A DNA stretch of 64,000 nucleotides from UBA8337 sp038143435 (GCA_038143435.1 JAYQLX010000004.1:394107-458106); one strand, 5' to 3'. Positions 8,948 through 17,606 are shown, numbered from the stretch's first letter. Numbers and translations: made by a program. The notes: generated by a model from the sequence alone, not told the origin.

Positions 8948-9955
8948 ATGAGATGGGGAATACAGTCGCTGAAAATAGCCGCAATTAAATTGCTGATGCG
9001 CGCGCTTGCATTGGCCGTTTTGCCATTGCAGGTTTTGGCGCTGGAAGCGGTGACATTTGCCACGGATTGGAAAGCGCAAGCCGAGCAAGGTGGTTTTTAT
9101 CAAGCCAAAGCGCTGGGCTTATATGAAAAAGCCGGTCTTGACGTAACCATTCGCGGCGGCGGGCCGGGCGTCAATATTCCGCAATTATTGGGCGCCGGTG
9201 CGATTGATTTCGGTATGGGCTCCAACAGCTTTATTCCCCTGAATATGGTGCGCGCCGGTGTCCCTGCCAAAGCCGTCATGGCGGCGTTTCAAAAAGACCC
9301 GCAAGTGCTCATCACCCATCCGCGGGCCGATATCACAACGCTGGCCGATATAAAAGGCAAGCCGGTAATGATTGCCGATGCCTCAATCAATGCGTTTTGG
9401 GTTTGGTTGCGCGCCAAATATGACTTTTCCGACCGGCAGATACGTAAATACACATTCAATCTGGCTCCGTTTTTGGTCAATCCAAAAGCCGTTCAGCAAG
9501 GCTATGTAACCTCCGAGCCTTATACGATTTCGACGCGCGGCGGCTTTGAGCCGCAAGTGTTTCTGCTCTCAGATTTCGGCTATCCCAGCTATGCCGCGAT
9601 GGTGCTGGCGCAAAACCGGTTGATTGAAGACCGACCGGAGCTGGTGCAAGCCTTTGTCAATGCATCGATTGAAGGCTGGCGCAGCTATATTTACGGCGAC
9701 CCGAGCCCCGGCAATAAGCTCATTCTCGCCGTCAATCCCGATATGCGCCAAGACATTATCGATCAAGCGATTGAACAAATTCGCCAGCGCGGCATGCTGG
9801 CCTCGCCCAATACGGAAAAACACGGCCTCGGCGCGATGAGTGAAGCGCGCTGGCAAAGTTTCTTCAAAACCATGTCGGAAAACGGGGTTTATCCGACAAC
9901 GCTGGACTGGCAAAACGCCTTTACGACCGACTTCACCAATGCAGGTGCGCCATGA
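8948..9955 (+). CDS. ABC importer substrate-binding protein, NMT1/THI5-like
   Basis: A secreted binding protein of about 335 residues of the NitT/TauT/Thi type. The start is ambiguous: an ATG at 8948 gives a signal peptide MRWGIQSLKIAAIKLLMRALALAV, and an internal ATG at 8996 also gives a good one; neither has a strong ribosome site. The mature protein begins LEAVTFATDWKAQAEQGGFY, with GLDVTIRGGGPGVNIPQLL and a GAGAIDFGMGSNSF pocket segment typical of NMT1/THI5-like binding proteins. Its stop overlaps the ATPase start as ATGA. The ligand is unknown; pyrimidine thiamine precursors, sulfonates and taurine are all possible for this class. Confidence 0.85.
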   Translation: MRWGIQSLKIAAIKLLMRALALAVLPLQVLALEAVTFATDWKAQAEQGGFYQAKALGLYEKAGLDVTIRGGGPGVNIPQLLGAGAIDFGMGSNSFIPLNMVRAGVPAKAVMAAFQKDPQVLITHPRADITTLADIKGKPVMIADASINAFWVWLRAKYDFSDRQIRKYTFNLAPFLVNPKAVQQGYVTSEPYTISTRGGFEPQVFLLSDFGYPSYAAMVLAQNRLIEDRPELVQAFVNASIEGWRSYIYGDPSPGNKLILAVNPDMRQDIIDQAIEQIRQRGMLASPNTEKHGLGAMSEARWQSFFKTMSENGVYPTTLDWQNAFTTDFTNAGAP

Positions 9956-10692
9956 GTGCACTGGCTCTAAATGCAGCCAGCCTGAGATATGACAATGGCT
10001 TCACCGCGCTCAAAAATGTGACGGCGCAGTTCAACAGCGGCAGCTTCACCGCTCTGGTCGGGCCATCCGGTTGCGGCAAATCAAGCTTGTTGCGCCTATT
10101 GGCCGGTCTTGAACAACCTTTTATCGGCAGTGTAACAGGCTTGGCGCAAAGCCAAATCGGCTTTGTTTTTCAAGAACCGACTTTGCTTGCTTGGCGCAGC
10201 GTCGCTGACAACATTACTCTGCCCTTGCAAATTGAAGGCCACAGCCCGAATGAGATTGCCGCGCGCCTTGATGAGGCATTGGCATTGGTCGGTCTTACCG
10301 ATTTTGCCGACACGCTGCCGCGACAATTATCCGGAGGCATGAAAATGCGTGTGTCGCTGGCGCGTGCTTTGGCCAAACGCCCACCCGTGCTGTTGATGGA
10401 TGAGCCGTTTGCCGCTTTGGACGAACTGACCCGGTTTCGTCTCGATGATGATTTACGCGCCATTTGGCAGCAGCAAAAATGCACGATTATTTTCGTAACC
10501 CATAGCGTTACCGAAGCCGCCTATCTGGCCGAGCGCGCATTGGTGATGCAGGGCGGGGAAATTCAAAAGGAAATTGCCATTGATCAAAGCGGCCGCGACA
10601 GCGGTTTTCGCAGCGCGCCTACTTTCACCGCGGCCTGCAATGCGTTGAGCGTGGCACTTGGACATGGCACTGGCGCTGGAGGTGGAGCTTAA
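9952..10692 (+). CDS. ABC importer ATP-binding protein (SsuB/TauB/ThiZ type)
   Basis: A 246-residue ATPase subunit. It shows Walker A GPSGCGKSSLLRLL, a Q-loop FVFQEPTLLAW, the signature LSGGMKMRVSLARALA and Walker B VLLMDEPFAALDE followed by the switch His in FVTHS. The QEPTLLAW form is typical of importers for nitrate, sulfonates, taurine and thiamine precursors. It overlaps the binding-protein gene by 4 bases and is followed 3 bases later by the permease. Function as the energising subunit of this importer is firm; the substrate is not. Confidence 0.93.
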   Translation: MSALALNAASLRYDNGFTALKNVTAQFNSGSFTALVGPSGCGKSSLLRLLAGLEQPFIGSVTGLAQSQIGFVFQEPTLLAWRSVADNITLPLQIEGHSPNEIAARLDEALALVGLTDFADTLPRQLSGGMKMRVSLARALAKRPPVLLMDEPFAALDELTRFRLDDDLRAIWQQQKCTIIFVTHSVTEAAYLAERALVMQGGEIQKEIAIDQSGRDSGFRSAPTFTAACNALSVALGHGTGAGGGA

Positions 10693-10695
10693 GCG

Positions 10696-11460
10696 ATGCG
10701 CTATCTCATTCCCTTTCTGCTCGGCTTGGCACTGCTTACCCTTTGGGAAATCTGGGTCGGCCTTGCTGATGTGCCGGTGTTTATCTTGCCCGCACCCTCG
10801 CTCATTCTGGCCGCTTTGGTTGATAATTTTGCGGCGCTTATGGCGGCGCTGTGGGTGACGGTGAAAGTCACCTTGCTGGCCTTCGTCTGGGCCGTGGCGA
10901 CCGCGGTCGGCTTGGCCATTGTTTTTACCCGGGCGCGGCTGATTGAAATGGCGCTTTATCCTTATGTCATTACCTTGCAAGTCACGCCGGTGGTGGCCAT
11001 TGCCCCGCTCATTCTTATCTGGGTCGGCTTTGATAATGTGTCGCGCGCTTTGGTTATCATCGCTTGGATTGTTGCCTTCTTCCCAATGCTGACTAATACG
11101 GTGCAAGGGCTACGCAGCGTTGACCCACAATTGCATGATTTGATGACTTTATCGGGCGCGTCTTGGTGGCAAAGATTGATTTACTTGGAACTGCCCGCCG
11201 CGCTGCCGGCCATGTTGACGGGGGCAAAAATTTCCGGCGGTTTGGCTTTAATCGGGGCCGTGGTCGCGGAATTTGTAGCCGGCTCCGGCACCAGCACCGG
11301 CTTAGCGTGGCGTATTGTTGAAGCGGGCAACCGGCTTGAGATTGCCACCATGTTTGCCAGCCTCGCGCTGTTGTCGGCGCTCGGCATTTTTCTTTTCTAT
11401 TTGTTGAGCTTTTGCGAATGGCTGCTCTTGCATCGCTGGCATGAAAGTTTCCGGCGCTGA
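10696..11460 (+). CDS. ABC importer permease (SsuC/TauC/ThiX type)
   Basis: A 254-residue inner-membrane permease with about six helices. The EAA-type cytoplasmic loop that docks to the ATPase is seen as DLMTLSGASWWQRLIYLELPAALPAMLTGAKIS near residue 150, followed by ALIGAVVAEFVAGSGTSTGL. This matches the BPD_transp_1 family of NitT/TauT-type importers. It completes a three-gene operon with the binding protein and ATPase. Its last 150 bases are overlapped on the other strand by a doubtful small frame. Confidence 0.92.
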   Translation: MRYLIPFLLGLALLTLWEIWVGLADVPVFILPAPSLILAALVDNFAALMAALWVTVKVTLLAFVWAVATAVGLAIVFTRARLIEMALYPYVITLQVTPVVAIAPLILIWVGFDNVSRALVIIAWIVAFFPMLTNTVQGLRSVDPQLHDLMTLSGASWWQRLIYLELPAALPAMLTGAKISGGLALIGAVVAEFVAGSGTSTGLAWRIVEAGNRLEIATMFASLALLSALGIFLFYLLSFCEWLLLHRWHESFRR

Positions 11461-11583
11461 GAGAAGGCACATACTGTCAGAACATTTGCTGACCGGTTGG
11501 TTTGCCAGCATATCGCGCCACACCATGACTGGCACTGGCACGAAAAACGCAAAACTCAATATAATCAGCATCCATAACCGCAT
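11302..11583 (-). CDS. Possible small membrane-anchored protein (doubtful)
   Basis: A 93-codon frame starting at an ATG at 11583 with GGAG six bases upstream. The N-terminus MRLWMLIILSFAFFVPVPV is a good membrane anchor and two Cys follow in SKCSDSMC. It would be expressed divergently from the cys operon out of the AT-rich region. Against it, the last ~150 bases are antisense to the permease gene, which is unusual, and I recognise no family. The ribosome site and hydrophobic start make it worth listing, but it may be spurious or end earlier. Confidence 0.25.
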   Translation of the reverse strand: MRLWMLIILSFAFFVPVPVMVWRDMLANQPVSKCSDSMCLLSAPETFMPAMQEQPFAKAQQIEKKNAERRQQREAGKHGGNLKPVARFNNTPR

Positions 11584-11642
11584 AGTCGTCTCCATGCGGT
11601 TAAAATGGCGAAAAAAGGTAAAGAAAGAGCAAATAGAACTCA

Positions 11643-11666
11643 TATTTACATTATTTTTTGTAAATA
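11643..11666. promoter_or_regulatory. Perfect 8-bp inverted repeat, candidate operator of the sulfite-reduction operon
   Basis: TATTTACA at 11643-11650 is an exact inverted repeat of TGTAAATA at 11659-11666, separated by 8 T/A-rich bases. It lies 18 bases upstream of the -35 element and 73 bases before the DUF2849 start, in the most AT-rich stretch of the region. A further half-like TTTTACA sits at 11673-11679. The place and symmetry fit binding by a dimeric regulator (LysR- or Rrf2-type sulfur regulators are possible); the regulator itself is not in the window. Confidence 0.55.
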
Positions 11667-11684
11667 AATATATTTTACATTCTA

Positions 11685-11713
11685 TTGACGTGTTTAGCGA
11701 AATTGGGCAATAT
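11685..11713 (+). promoter_or_regulatory. Sigma-70-type promoter for the DUF2849-cysI-DUF934 operon
   Basis: TTGACG at 11685-11690 and CAATAT at 11708-11713 are spaced by 17 bases. The first gene starts 26 bases after the -10 box, behind the ribosome site AAGGAG at 11729-11734. This is the best promoter match in the 279-base gap after the permease gene. Confidence 0.6.
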
Positions 11714-11739
11714 CCGCGCGTCTTATTCAAGGAGCAAAT

Positions 11740-12069
11740 ATGGCTCAACATGCCGCCAAAGGGGCCCGTTTTCAAGCCGTGACCGCCAATCGTTTGAGCG
11801 ATGGCGAAGTGGTTTATTTCAGCGCCGATAATCGCTGGGTCGAGCGCTTTACAGAGGCTGATGTGGCCGATGGGACGGAAGCCGCCGAAGCGCTTCTGGC
11901 GCGCGCCATGCCCGATGATTTCGAAGCGCATGTGTTGGAGCCCTATTTGTTCGAAGTGCTGGAAGATGGCCGCTTTTACAAACCGGCCAGCGTGCGCGAG
12001 ACCATTCGTGCCGCCGGACCGACCGTGCGGCTCGACCTCGGCAAACAAGCAGAAGCAAAAGCGGAGTGA
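11740..12069 (+). CDS. DUF2849 family protein, sulfite-reduction operon
   Basis: A 109-residue cytoplasmic protein of the DUF2849 family, usually found just before the sulfite/nitrite reductase gene in alphaproteobacteria. Features are the early AVTANRLSDGEVVYFSADNR segment and the conserved C-terminal SVRETIRAAGPTVRLDL. The start follows AAGGAG with 5-base spacing. It stops 4 bases before cysI. Its molecular role is not known to me; a small accessory role in assimilatory sulfite reduction is inferred only from the conserved linkage. Confidence 0.85.
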   Translation: MAQHAAKGARFQAVTANRLSDGEVVYFSADNRWVERFTEADVADGTEAAEALLARAMPDDFEAHVLEPYLFEVLEDGRFYKPASVRETIRAAGPTVRLDLGKQAEAKAE

Positions 12070-12073
12070 GCCG

Positions 12074-13727
12074 ATGTATCGTTATGACGAATTTGATCAC
12101 AAGCTTGTAGCTGACCGCGTCAATCAGTTTCGTGGCCAAGTCGAACGCCGCGTCTCCGGCGCGCTGAGCGAAGACCAGTTCAAACCGCTGCGCTTGATGA
12201 ACGGGGTTTATCTGCAATTACACGCCTATATGCTGCGCGTCGCCATTCCTTACGGCACGCTGCGCAGCGAGCAAATGCGCATGCTGGCGCATATTGCCCG
12301 CAAATATGATCGCGGTTATGGCCATTTCACGACGCGGCAAAACATTCAATATAATTGGCCGGCGCTGGATAAAATTCCTGACCTTTTGGACGAATTGGCT
12401 TGTGTTGAAATGCACGCCATTCAGACCTCGGGTAATTGCATTCGCAATGTAACCTCCGACCAATATGCCGGTGCCATTGAAGGCGAAGCCGAAGACCCGC
12501 GCATTGTCTCGGAAATCATCCGCCAATGGTCAACCTTCCATCCCGAATTCACCTATCTGCCGCGCAAGTTCAAAATCGCCGTGACGGCGCATAAAAATGA
12601 CCGCGCCGCCATCAAGCTGCACGATATCGGCATTGTGGTGAAACAAAATGACGCCGGTGAAATCGGCTATGAAGTGCATGTCGGCGGTGGTCAGGGCCGC
12701 ACGCCATTTGTTGCCAAGAAGATGACCGACTTTGTACCAAAGGCAAAACTGCTCGCCTATTTGGAAGCGGTGATGCGGGTTTATAATATGTTGGGGCGGC
12801 GCGATAATTCTTACAAAGCGCGCATTAAAATTCTCGTCCACGAGACCGGCGAAGAAGAAATGCGCCGCATGGTAGAAGAAGAGTTCGCCAAGATTGATGC
12901 CTCTGAAATGCTCACCGTGCCGCAGACAGAAATCGATCGCATCAGCGCCTATTTCGCACCGCCCGCTTTCGAAACCTTGCCTGCCGACAGCCAAGCCTTT
13001 ACGCAAGCGCAAGCCGATGATGCAGATTTCGCCCGCTTTGTGCGCGCCAATGTGGTGGCGCATAAGCAAGACGGCTATGCTATTGTCAATATTTCGCTGA
13101 AACCGATTGGCGGTGTGCCGGGCGATGCGACCGATGCGCAAATGGATGTGATTGCCGATTTGGCCGAGCGTTTCAGCCATGATGAAGTGCGCGTGACGCA
13201 TGAACAAAACCTCGTTCTGCCGCATGTCAAATTGGACGATGTAAAAACCGTCTATGACGCACTCGCCGGCAAATGAATTGGCGACCGCCAATCTCGGCCT
13301 CATATCTGACCAGATAGCATGCCCGGGGCTTGATTATTGCAATCTCGCCAATGCCCGCTCCATTCCGCTGGCGCAGGAAATCTCCGAGCGCTTTTCTGAC
13401 CTCGACCGGCAATATGATATTGGTGAGTTGAAGATTAAAATCTCTGGCTGCATCAATGCCTGCGGCCACCACCATGTCGGCCATATCGGCATTTTGGGGG
13501 TCGATAAAAAAGGCAAGGAGTTTTATCAAATCTCGCTGGGCGGGGCGGCGGACGAAAACGCTGCTATCGGCCAAATCACCGGCCGCGCTTTTACCGAAGA
13601 AGACATTGTCGACGCGATTGAAACCGTGGTCACCACCTATACGGATTTGCGGGCTGATGGAGAACGCTTTATCGACACTTATAACCGCGTCGGCATGGCG
13701 CCGTTTAAGGAGCGCCTTTATGACTGA
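12074..13727 (+). CDS. cysI: Assimilatory sulfite (nitrite/sulfite) reductase haemoprotein, frame broken near 13274
   Basis: Sirohaem/4Fe-4S reductase that makes sulfide for cysteine synthesis. The first part (12074-13276) holds the FTTRQNIQYNW and QTSGNCIRNVTSD sirohaem-binding segments and ends at a TGA after LAGK. The second part, in the +1 frame, continues at once as NELATANLGLISDQIACPG and carries the cluster ligands CPGLDYC (CX5C) and CINAC (CX3C). Removing one A of AAATGA at 13274-13279 gives a single 550-residue protein of normal length. Neither part alone could be active. It overlaps DUF934 by 8 bases. I read this as one cysI gene with an indel (probably sequence error); a programmed +1 shift is considered separately. 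Confidence 0.9.
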
Positions 13728-14238
13728 TTATCACCTTGTCATTGACGGCGCGACGGCTGAAGAAAGCTGGACCTATCTGGATGATGACGCAGCGCTGAGC
13801 GATGCGCCATCCATCATCTCACTGACCCGCCTGAAAGACGAAGCCGACGCACTGGCCGAGCGCAGCGCGCCGCTGGGCGTTATTTTACGCGCCGACGGGC
13901 TCGGCAAAACCGATCTCGGTGAAGATGTGCGCGAACTGGATCCCTTTATCGACAGGCTGGCGCTGATTGCCATTCACTTTCCCGCCTATCGCAATGGCCG
14001 TGGCTATTCCGCCGCCCGTGTGTTGCGCGAAGAGTTTAATTTTACCGGTCAATTACGCGCCACCGGCGATGTGCTTTACGACCAATGGGCAATGATGAAT
14101 CGCTGCGGTATCAACGCATTTGAATTGGCGGCGGATATCGACCTCGCCACGTTCCACACCGCGCTTGGTGAATTATCGGGGGCTTACCAACCAGCGGCTG
14201 ACCAAAATCGCGGTGCGCTTTGGGCGCGCGGGAAGTAA
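13720..14238 (+). CDS. DUF934 family protein linked to sulfite reduction
   Basis: A 172-residue protein of the DUF934 family, which in alphaproteobacteria and some other bacteria follows cysI and is described as probably involved in sulfite reduction. Conserved parts include a central RLALIAIHFPAYRNGRGYSAA segment and the LRATGDVLYDQWAMMNRCGINAFE segment. The start at ATG 13720 overlaps the cysI stop by 8 bases; a longer upstream frame is only a shadow of cysI. Unlike many relatives it is not followed by cysH: the next gene is convergent and abuts the stop directly. Confidence 0.87.
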   Translation: MTDYHLVIDGATAEESWTYLDDDAALSDAPSIISLTRLKDEADALAERSAPLGVILRADGLGKTDLGEDVRELDPFIDRLALIAIHFPAYRNGRGYSAARVLREEFNFTGQLRATGDVLYDQWAMMNRCGINAFELAADIDLATFHTALGELSGAYQPAADQNRGALWARGK

Positions 14239-15342
14239 TTATTCAACCCTGCCCTGCTCGACATAAATCGAGCGGCTGGGGAAAGCAAAACCGGCACCGG
14301 CCTCTTCGACAATCTGCTTAATGGCCAGCGCCAAATCCTCTTTGGCCGACAACCAGTCATACCATCGCGTGGTTTCGGTAAAGCAATAGACCAGCATATC
14401 AATCGAGCTGTCATTAAAGCCGTCAATATGGACGATATTCGGCACGTCATGGATTTCCGTGACAAAGCGCGGGTCGCTGTCGAGCCAGCTCAAAATACCG
14501 GCGCGAATGGTTTTCAGCTGTTCTGATGTGGTGCGATATTCCAGCCCGATAATCCATTTAATGCGCCGCCGCGTCATATTGGAATAATTGACCAGCGCAT
14601 GGTCGGAGAACATGTTGTTGGGCACCACTACCGGCACTTGATCAAAACGCCGCACGCGGGTCGAGCGGAAGCCGATTTGCTCAATATTGCCTTCGACCAC
14701 GCCTTCGACTTCAATCCAATCGCCCAGCGCGAAACGTCGCTCAATCAAAATGGAAACACCGCCGAGCAGGTTTTTGAACAAATCTTGTGCGCCCAGCGCC
14801 ACGGCGACGCCGAACAGACCGAAGCCGGCAATAATCGGGCCGATTTGAATACCCCAAATTTGCAAAATCGTGGCCACGCCGGTCAGCACAATGCCCCAGC
14901 GCAACAGCGTCAGCAGCCAGCCGACAATTTCCGGCGAGAGAATATCTTCAATGCGCTTCAAGGCCATGCTGGCCGGTGTGCTGGCCGCGTAAAAGGACCA
15001 GAAAATGCCGATGGCAATCAACGACCGCATCACCTTATCGGCCAATTCTTCAGCCAAGCCGTTTAACGGCAAAACTTCTAGCGCGAAAAACACGCCCAAA
15101 ATAAGAAAGAAAAATTTAATCGGCCGTTCCAGTGCCTCGCGCAGCAAATCATCAATTTCGGTTTGGGTGCGTTGGGTCAAACGTTCCAACCCGCCCAATA
15201 CAAAGCGGGTAAACAGGCCACGCAACACGGCAAAGGTCAGAAAAACTCCAAGTGCCGTCAATAATTCAGCCGGACTGACACCAAATGTGCTGTCAGCCCA
15301 AACCTCGCCTACCAAAGCAATAAATTCGTCCATCAATCCCAC
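14239..15342 (-). CDS. MscS-family mechanosensitive channel
   Basis: A 367-residue small-conductance mechanosensitive channel protein that releases osmolytes on hypo-osmotic shock. It has about five N-terminal membrane helices. The pore-lining TM3 and start of the beta domain are clear: GLFGVAVALGAQDLFKNLLGG, then SILIERRFALGDWIEV around residues 175-215. The C-terminal cytosolic domain follows. Its stop codon abuts the convergent DUF934 stop with no spacer. It begins within the end of the DUF1491 gene (10-base overlap), suggesting cotranscription. Confidence 0.92.
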   Translation of the reverse strand: MGLMDEFIALVGEVWADSTFGVSPAELLTALGVFLTFAVLRGLFTRFVLGGLERLTQRTQTEIDDLLREALERPIKFFFLILGVFFALEVLPLNGLAEELADKVMRSLIAIGIFWSFYAASTPASMALKRIEDILSPEIVGWLLTLLRWGIVLTGVATILQIWGIQIGPIIAGFGLFGVAVALGAQDLFKNLLGGVSILIERRFALGDWIEVEGVVEGNIEQIGFRSTRVRRFDQVPVVVPNNMFSDHALVNYSNMTRRRIKWIIGLEYRTTSEQLKTIRAGILSWLDSDPRFVTEIHDVPNIVHIDGFNDSSIDMLVYCFTETTRWYDWLSAKEDLALAIKQIVEEAGAGFAFPSRSIYVEQGRVE

Positions 15343-15677
15343 GCGCCTTCTATGCGCCCTTCCAGAAAATGTCGCCCACGCGCATCTTCAATGTCCACCA
15401 CCCAAATATCAGGGTCTCGTTGCATTTCTCGTTCAATTAGTGCATCGCTCTCAGCCTCATCGCTGTCCACGGGCAAAACCACACGAAAACTCTGCGCGCC
15501 GTCCATATCGGTAAACATATTCAGCACCCCTGCCGTGCCGTCAAGCCGATTGACGCGCACATAAATGCCACCCGCATCCTTATCGCCGCGCGTCAAAACA
15601 TAGGCCGCACCCATTGCCGCTTGCACGCGGCGCACCAGCGATTGCACATAAAGCTCGGTTTTCAGACGCAGATTCAT
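15333..15677 (-). CDS. DUF1491 family protein
   Basis: A 114-residue cytoplasmic protein of the DUF1491 family, found mainly in alphaproteobacteria. The start is placed at ATG 15677 (MNLRLKTELYVQSLVRRV), three codons inside the open frame. Conserved parts are GAAYVLTRGDKDAGGIYVRV and the C-terminal DPDIWVVDIEDARGRHF. No function is established that I know of. It overlaps mscS by 10 bases and is divergent from sufE, whose ATG is 70 bases away. Confidence 0.8.
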   Translation of the reverse strand: MNLRLKTELYVQSLVRRVQAAMGAAYVLTRGDKDAGGIYVRVNRLDGTAGVLNMFTDMDGAQSFRVVLPVDSDEAESDALIEREMQRDPDIWVVDIEDARGRHFLEGRIEGAWD

Positions 15678-15747
15678 GAAAAACAAATTACCATGATTGC
15701 CAATATCGGCAATCGCGCCTATTTTCCGCGAGTGATAGGAGGCACTG

Positions 15748-16159
15748 ATGTCGCTGGAAACGTTAATTGATGATTTCGCCCTGTTTGACGATTGGGAAGA
15801 ACGTTATCGCTATATTATCGAGCTCGGCAACGGCCTGAAGCCGTTGAGCGAAGCCGAGCATAATGACACCAATAAGGTGCAAGGCTGCGTCAACCAGGTC
15901 TGGCTGGTCAATGACCGCGACGGCGAGCGCCTCTCTTTTCGAGGCGATAGCGATGCCCATATTGTGCGCGGCTTGGTCGCCATTCTGCTGGACCTTTATG
16001 ACGGCAAATCGGCAAAAGAAATTGCCGCCTATGACGCCTGAAAGCGCGTTTCAGCAATTGGGCTTGGGCGAACATTTGACGCCGCAACGTTCAAACGGCT
16101 TTTACGCTATGGTTCAGCGCATCCGAAACGATGCGGCGGCGGTGCTGGCCGATCGATAG
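15748..16159 (+). CDS. sufE: SufE family Fe-S assembly protein, frame broken near 16037
   Basis: SufE accepts persulfide sulfur from the cysteine desulfurase SufS through a conserved Cys and passes it to the SufBCD scaffold. The first frame gives MSLETLIDDFALFDDWEERY through the active-site segment KVQGCVNQVWL and ends at a TGA after AAYDA. The missing C-terminal third (FQQLGLGEHLTPQRSNGFYA and MVQRIRNDAAAVL) continues in the +1 frame to a stop at 16159. Deleting one C of GCCTGA at 16036-16041 restores a 136-residue SufE of normal length. The catalytic Cys is in the intact part. No other suf genes are nearby. Confidence 0.88.
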
Positions 16160-16356
16160 CCATAATGCACCGATAGCCGCATCAATGCCAATTTCAGCAT
16201 TAGTTTTCCGAACGGCGCGGCAGCGCATTATTTCTTCTCGGTCGCTTCCAACCCGCTAACCGCATATCGCCAAAAATGCTTAAGACAAAACCCTTTGCTC
16301 TGGCCGCTAAACGGCTTATTTAGGCAGAAGCCGCGTTTTGCGGTCAGGGAGTTTTC

Positions 16357-17604
16357 ATGTCGGCCAGACAAGACCCATCTTCTCAGCAAGCCATTGCGCG
16401 CTGGGGCATCAATCCGATGGCGCCCTATCTCGGCGGCATCGCCACTTGGTTTCTTGCCAATGGCCTCCAATTTGTCATGGTGCCGACTTTGGTCATCATC
16501 ACATTGGGCGGCACGGCAGGTGATTTGGCTGCCGCGCAAGTAGCGCTGGCTTTGCCGCAAGTGTTCCTGATGATGTTTGCCGGTTCGCTGGCCGATAAAA
16601 GCGACAGCCGAATGATTTTGCTTTGGGTCAATTTATTGGCTGCCATACCGCCCATTGTCTTGGGGTGGCTAACTTTTTCCGGCCAATTGGCATATTGGCA
16701 TATTATTGTTTTCGGTTTGGCCATGAGCGCCAGCTTTGCCTTTATGGTGCCGACCCGTGACGCGCTTTTGTCACGCGTCGCGTCCGGCAATATCCAAAAT
16801 GCCGTCATGCTGGCCTTGATTGCGCAATTCGCTGCCCAACTCATGGGTTATGTTTTGGCCGGTGCCGCCGCGCCTTTGGCCGGGCCGTGGGCGCTTTTGG
16901 CCATGCAGACCATCGCCCTGCTTATCGGCTTTTTATTGACCCTCGCCCTGCCCGATTTCCCGCCCGTGCCTGCGCAAGACGAAGGCGCGAGCGGATGGCA
17001 AGCGGGTTTTTCAATCGTTTGGAAATCAACGGTTATGCGTCCGGTCATTTTATCTTCTGTCGGCACGGGCATTTTCTTTATCGGCATATTTATGGTCACT
17101 TTGCCGCTCATCGTCACCGACATATTTGGCGGCGGGCAGCTGGAAATTTCCATTCTCAATTTCACCTTTTGGGGCGGCACGATTATTTCAACCGTCGGTA
17201 TGATGGCGCGCCGACCTGTCGAACGGCGCGGACGCGCCATGATGGGGGCGCTGATTGTCGGCTGCTTTGCCCTCATGCTGGTGCCGTTGGCACCCAGCTT
17301 CGCTGCCGTTTGTGCCATTGCCGGTGCTTGGGGTTTGGCCGCCGGCGTGAATATGACAATGGCGCGCACCATTGTTCAGGTCGAAGCCCCGCCGGAAGCG
17401 CGTGGGCGCGTATTGGCATTTTACAGTTTGGGCTTTATGGGCTCCGCGCCTGTTGGCGCAACTTTAAGCGGCATTGTGACCGAGCTTATCGGCCCGCTGG
17501 CGACCACATTTATATGCGCTGCCAGCATGCTGGTGTTGGTCAGCGTGCTGATTGCCACCACGCCGGTCTGGCGCATTATGCGCCATGAAGACGAGCCTCA
17601 ATAG
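16357..17604 (+). CDS. Major facilitator superfamily transporter, EntS-like
   Basis: A 415-residue inner-membrane protein with about 12 helices. The loop between TM2 and TM3 has the MFS motif as GSLADKSDSRMILLW near residue 78. A central cytosolic loop (PPVPAQDEGASGWQAGF) separates the halves. Sequence style resembles the EntS/MFS_3 drug or siderophore exporters, but substrate is unknown. The start follows GGGAG with good spacing. The 197-base gap upstream of it, after sufE, holds no gene I can identify. It ends 2 bases before the convergent crotonase gene. Confidence 0.85.
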   Translation: MSARQDPSSQQAIARWGINPMAPYLGGIATWFLANGLQFVMVPTLVIITLGGTAGDLAAAQVALALPQVFLMMFAGSLADKSDSRMILLWVNLLAAIPPIVLGWLTFSGQLAYWHIIVFGLAMSASFAFMVPTRDALLSRVASGNIQNAVMLALIAQFAAQLMGYVLAGAAAPLAGPWALLAMQTIALLIGFLLTLALPDFPPVPAQDEGASGWQAGFSIVWKSTVMRPVILSSVGTGIFFIGIFMVTLPLIVTDIFGGGQLEISILNFTFWGGTIISTVGMMARRPVERRGRAMMGALIVGCFALMLVPLAPSFAAVCAIAGAWGLAAGVNMTMARTIVQVEAPPEARGRVLAFYSLGFMGSAPVGATLSGIVTELIGPLATTFICAASMLVLVSVLIATTPVWRIMRHEDEPQ

Positions 17605-17606
17605 TT

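Noticed and set aside
11584..12048. N-terminal extension of the minus-strand frame across the cys promoter and DUF2849
   Set aside because: It runs antisense to a conserved gene and its promoter; only the part from ATG 11583 has a ribosome site, and that part is listed as doubtful.
12530..13303. Long open frame on the minus strand opposite cysI
   Set aside because: It is a mirror of a well conserved gene, has no ribosome site or recognisable domain, and similar mirror frames occur opposite most genes of this base composition.
13270..16045. Selenocysteine at the internal TGA of cysI and sufE
   Set aside because: Homology continues in the +1 frame, not in the TGA frame, and no Cys or Sec is expected at these places.
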